A stretch of DNA of 64,000 nt from Sycobia sp. Sy_11 (Eukaryota; Arthropoda; Insecta; Hymenoptera; Epichrysomallidae). A program made the translations under genes and the position numbers. Below the pieces are notes generated by a model that was not told where the DNA came from, searched no databases, and was given only the letters and a program-made list of their open reading frames with translations. The DNA lies in the NCBI GenBank assembly GCA_018907035.1, contig JACCIC010000065.1, forward strand, positions 406,001-470,000. Direction: 5' to 3'. Shown here piece after piece: positions 61,618 through 64,000 of the stretch; position 1 is the first letter of the stretch; each line of letters starts with the position of its first letter.

Positions 61618-62503
61618 ATATGGAAAACTGGTATTTTTGAGGTCACAAGAACAATGCATGTAAGCATAGGCATTCTTTTTTCGAGTCTTTTTTCTTGACT
61701 TTTTACTTATCCTTTGCAGCCTACAGAGAACTGTATAGAGTCGGTCATATCACACAAGCGATAATTATACTATAATAATGCCTTTTTCACAATATTCGTA
61801 CGGCAACTTACGCGTACAAGAGAAAGTTTGGATATATTAAGAGTAAGATGACTATATGGTAGTGAGATAAAACAACGTAGCCTAATGTATGTAAGTTCGA
61901 TCGCGGCAACATTGTCGAATGATCGCGGTGAGAGGAGAGCAGTGCGATATATGGCAGGGCTGGTAGAGAATAAGTACGGGGTATGTGGGGCGAACGGGGG
62001 GCATTTTACTTGATGACGTGCGATACCGCTGATGACGTTAATTCCCCCAATTATTTTTTTCGATTCATATAAGTTTATGGAGATTTGTTGTTCTATTCTT
62101 TACCTAGGAAAAGATATAATAAAGGCGGCTATTAGATACACGCACACATATGCTCACCGACATCCACACATATATTGTCAGAGGGGGATAATGAAAAAAG
62201 AAAAGGAAGCGTGTAGGATTAAGATGTGTTTGTATTCCAATGTGTACGACAGTCCTCCTACTTTGGGTATATACGTCTATCCCGCTTATATTAGCGGTAT
62301 AACAATACTTGAGAAGACACACTATATTTTAATCCGTTTGAATTGACGAATAAAAGGTCCCCGGCCGTCCACGATTGCCAGATAATAATCCGTCAAATGT
62401 TTTTCATATACGCAGTCGAGATAGGCATCGACAACGAAATTACACACGAGCTCATTGTTAAATTAATCCGTTTAACCTTACGCGCAGAACGTAAATTTCC
62501 GAA

Positions 62504-62555
<52 letters not shown>

Positions 62556-62940
62556 ACGACAAGGTCGCCGTTGGACTGTCGCAGCATTATTCTTCACCTT
62601 TCAGCATGTACGTGTGTTGCAATTAACGTTTGCCCGACGGAGAGGAACGTCCGTTTCCTATATCTAATACGTGTAATATCGGAATCACCCGCCCCGGCTC
62701 TCGCTCGTTCATCAACCGTATACACGAATTATCGTAGACCAATGTAAAAATTCGACGCGCGCGATCGAGCAGTCGAGCGCCACAAAATTAACCAGGGTTA
62801 TTAATGTCGATTGACCATTCCGTGGAAGTTGGTAAAAAAAAGTGTCAAGGAAACGTGTGAAATATCGGCAGAAACAGAGAGACAGAGAGAGAAAAAGGCA
62901 GGCTTGCGAAGAGACTAGTACGCGATCTCTGAAGCTAATA
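61618..62940. other. CpG-richer intergenic/upstream region
   Basis: Base composition rises in GC from about 61.8 kb. A minus-strand donor (GTAAGT at 61806-61811) and a plus-strand donor-like GTAAGT near 61890 exist, but no exon can be assigned. A (AT)n array lies at 62506-62549. Confidence 0.4.
62506..62549. repeat. (AT)n microsatellite
   Basis: About 21 AT units. Confidence 0.95.
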
Positions 62941-62960
62941 TATATAATAAAAGAGCGCGA

Positions 62961-62994
62961 TATATACACGCTCTGCTGAAAAAATCCATCAGTG
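62961..62994 (+). promoter_or_regulatory. TATA plus initiator core promoter, plus strand
   Basis: TATATA begins at 62961 and a TCAGTG initiator has its A at 62991, a spacing of 30, which is optimal. A donor-like GTGAGT follows at 63007. The next ATG (63040, AAAAAATGG) opens only a 7-codon frame, MANLEAD. The promoter may serve a plus-strand gene whose coding exons lie beyond the window. Confidence 0.4.
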
Positions 62995-63009
62995 CGTAAA
63001 CGAGAAGTG

Positions 63010-63273
63010 AGTAAAGCCGTTGAAGACTCTACGAAAAAATGGCTAATTTAGAGGCCGATTAATCGATTATAATAGCGTTGCTCAATATATCGTGTACGCA
63101 TAAACGAGCAGACAAACCAAGCACGTATTCAGAAGTGCTATATATAGGCGCCTCCTTTCGAATGTCACGCGTGTGAATCTATGAAGCTTAGAATACGAGA
63201 CTTGTGTTTTTCAGAAATCTTCTGTGTACGTTTCTTTTATTCTGACAGTGACTCTATATATTATATATACGAG

Positions 63274-63328
<55 letters not shown>

Positions 63329-64000
63329 GCAAAGCCACTCATTGCGGTTTCCGAAGCCTCCACCTCCCGCACTATTGTACCTCTACTTTTACTTTCATCC
63401 TTTCGTTTTCTCTTTTTTCGTAATTCGGTCCTCCTCGCCCCCCTCTCGAACCGCGCTGCGGTATCCCAAGCGCCTCTTCTTCTTTTAAGCGCCTTTGACT
63501 TTTGTCTGAAAAATCTTACAGGATCCAATGAAAATTAAACGAATATTCTTACACGATATATATTCATATATAGGTAAAAGGTAATTGAGCAACTCGTTCC
63601 TCGCATGCACCGCGGAAATATACTGGTATACTATTATTTGGGCCGAAACGGAGGGCAGTCAGTATATGAAAGCGGAAGTATTTTCGGTTAAATTACGACT
63701 CATTAATTTCTGTGCTATATATTAATGTAGTTCTCTATGACAAAATAGACGTTTCTTTGAATACACTATTATACTGAGGTTATAATCCCTGATTTTATAT
63801 ACGTAATAAATATAGTTAATGGTTTCCTCGGCTTTACTCCACGGTGTACTCTTTAAGTTCTTTATATTTCAGCCAGATAATTATCGACTTTAGGATTTCA
63901 TCGCAGATAAGGTATTTAATTATTATTCATATAAAATTAGAATTTTTACAAGAATGATTTTGTAGAAAAAACTATCAAATGATTGTTTAATTAATTATTT
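63010..64000. other. Right-end region, no coding exon recognised
   Basis: CpG-rich up to about 63.7 kb, then AT-rich. It contains a (AT)n array (63278-63327). Possibly the first intron or 5' flank of a plus-strand gene. Confidence 0.4.
63278..63327. repeat. (AT)n microsatellite
   Basis: About 25 AT units. Confidence 0.95.

Noticed and set aside
61812..61912. Alternative first exon for gene B: ATG frame of 33 codons ending in phase 2 at GTAAGT
   Set aside because: The phase fits and the donor is strong, but the peptide is hydrophobic and unlike an M13 cytoplasmic tail. It could still be a 5' UTR exon. The 58509-58531 candidate fits the tail length better.

Overview
This window looks like AT-rich insect nuclear DNA, most likely hymenopteran. 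The signs are intron-rich genes with GT-AG introns of a few hundred bases to several kilobases, many long (TA)n microsatellites, CpG-rich patches in an AT-rich background, and TATA plus TCAGT-type core promoters. The order is an inference, because no marker gene settles the species.

The only genes I can assemble with confidence are two tandem paralogues on the minus strand. Both encode M13 (neprilysin-family) type II membrane zinc metallopeptidases. Gene A (coding 8909-28732) assembles completely: 11 coding exons, every phase closes, and the product is 760 aa running from a cytoplasmic start through one transmembrane segment and HEITH and GENIAD zinc sites to the terminal CAVW. Gene B (43630-54510, plus a first coding exon I can only propose at 58509-58531) has ten matching exons, six of identical length. 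The N-P-x-W-W-R-R-R / L-E-R signature before the membrane segment resembles insect neprilysin-2-like proteins.

Layout: 1-8.1 kb is AT-rich intergenic DNA with one GC-richer ORF island near 3.3-3.6 kb. 8.1-28.8 kb is gene A, with three CpG-rich, possibly regulatory blocks in its introns. 28.8-37.5 kb is probably a long 5' UTR intron of gene A, because a TATA-Inr core promoter and a splice donor on the minus strand lie at 37.28-37.49 kb. 37.5-43.3 kb is the spacer between the paralogues. 43.3-54.5 kb is gene B, with a TE-like fragment in one intron. 54.5-64 kb is gene B's undetermined 5' region and flank. It holds a dense cluster of microsatellites, a degraded tRNA-derived SINE, a strong hairpin and a plus-strand TATA-Inr promoter that may drive a gene beyond the window.

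Both enzymes would sit on the cell surface and cleave small extracellular peptides. The most informative oddities are a 22-nt intron displacement between the paralogues, a fast-evolving frame-neutral stalk exon, a tandem splice acceptor in gene A, and a clear GC3 difference between the copies. I see no evidence of a novel multi-gene system.
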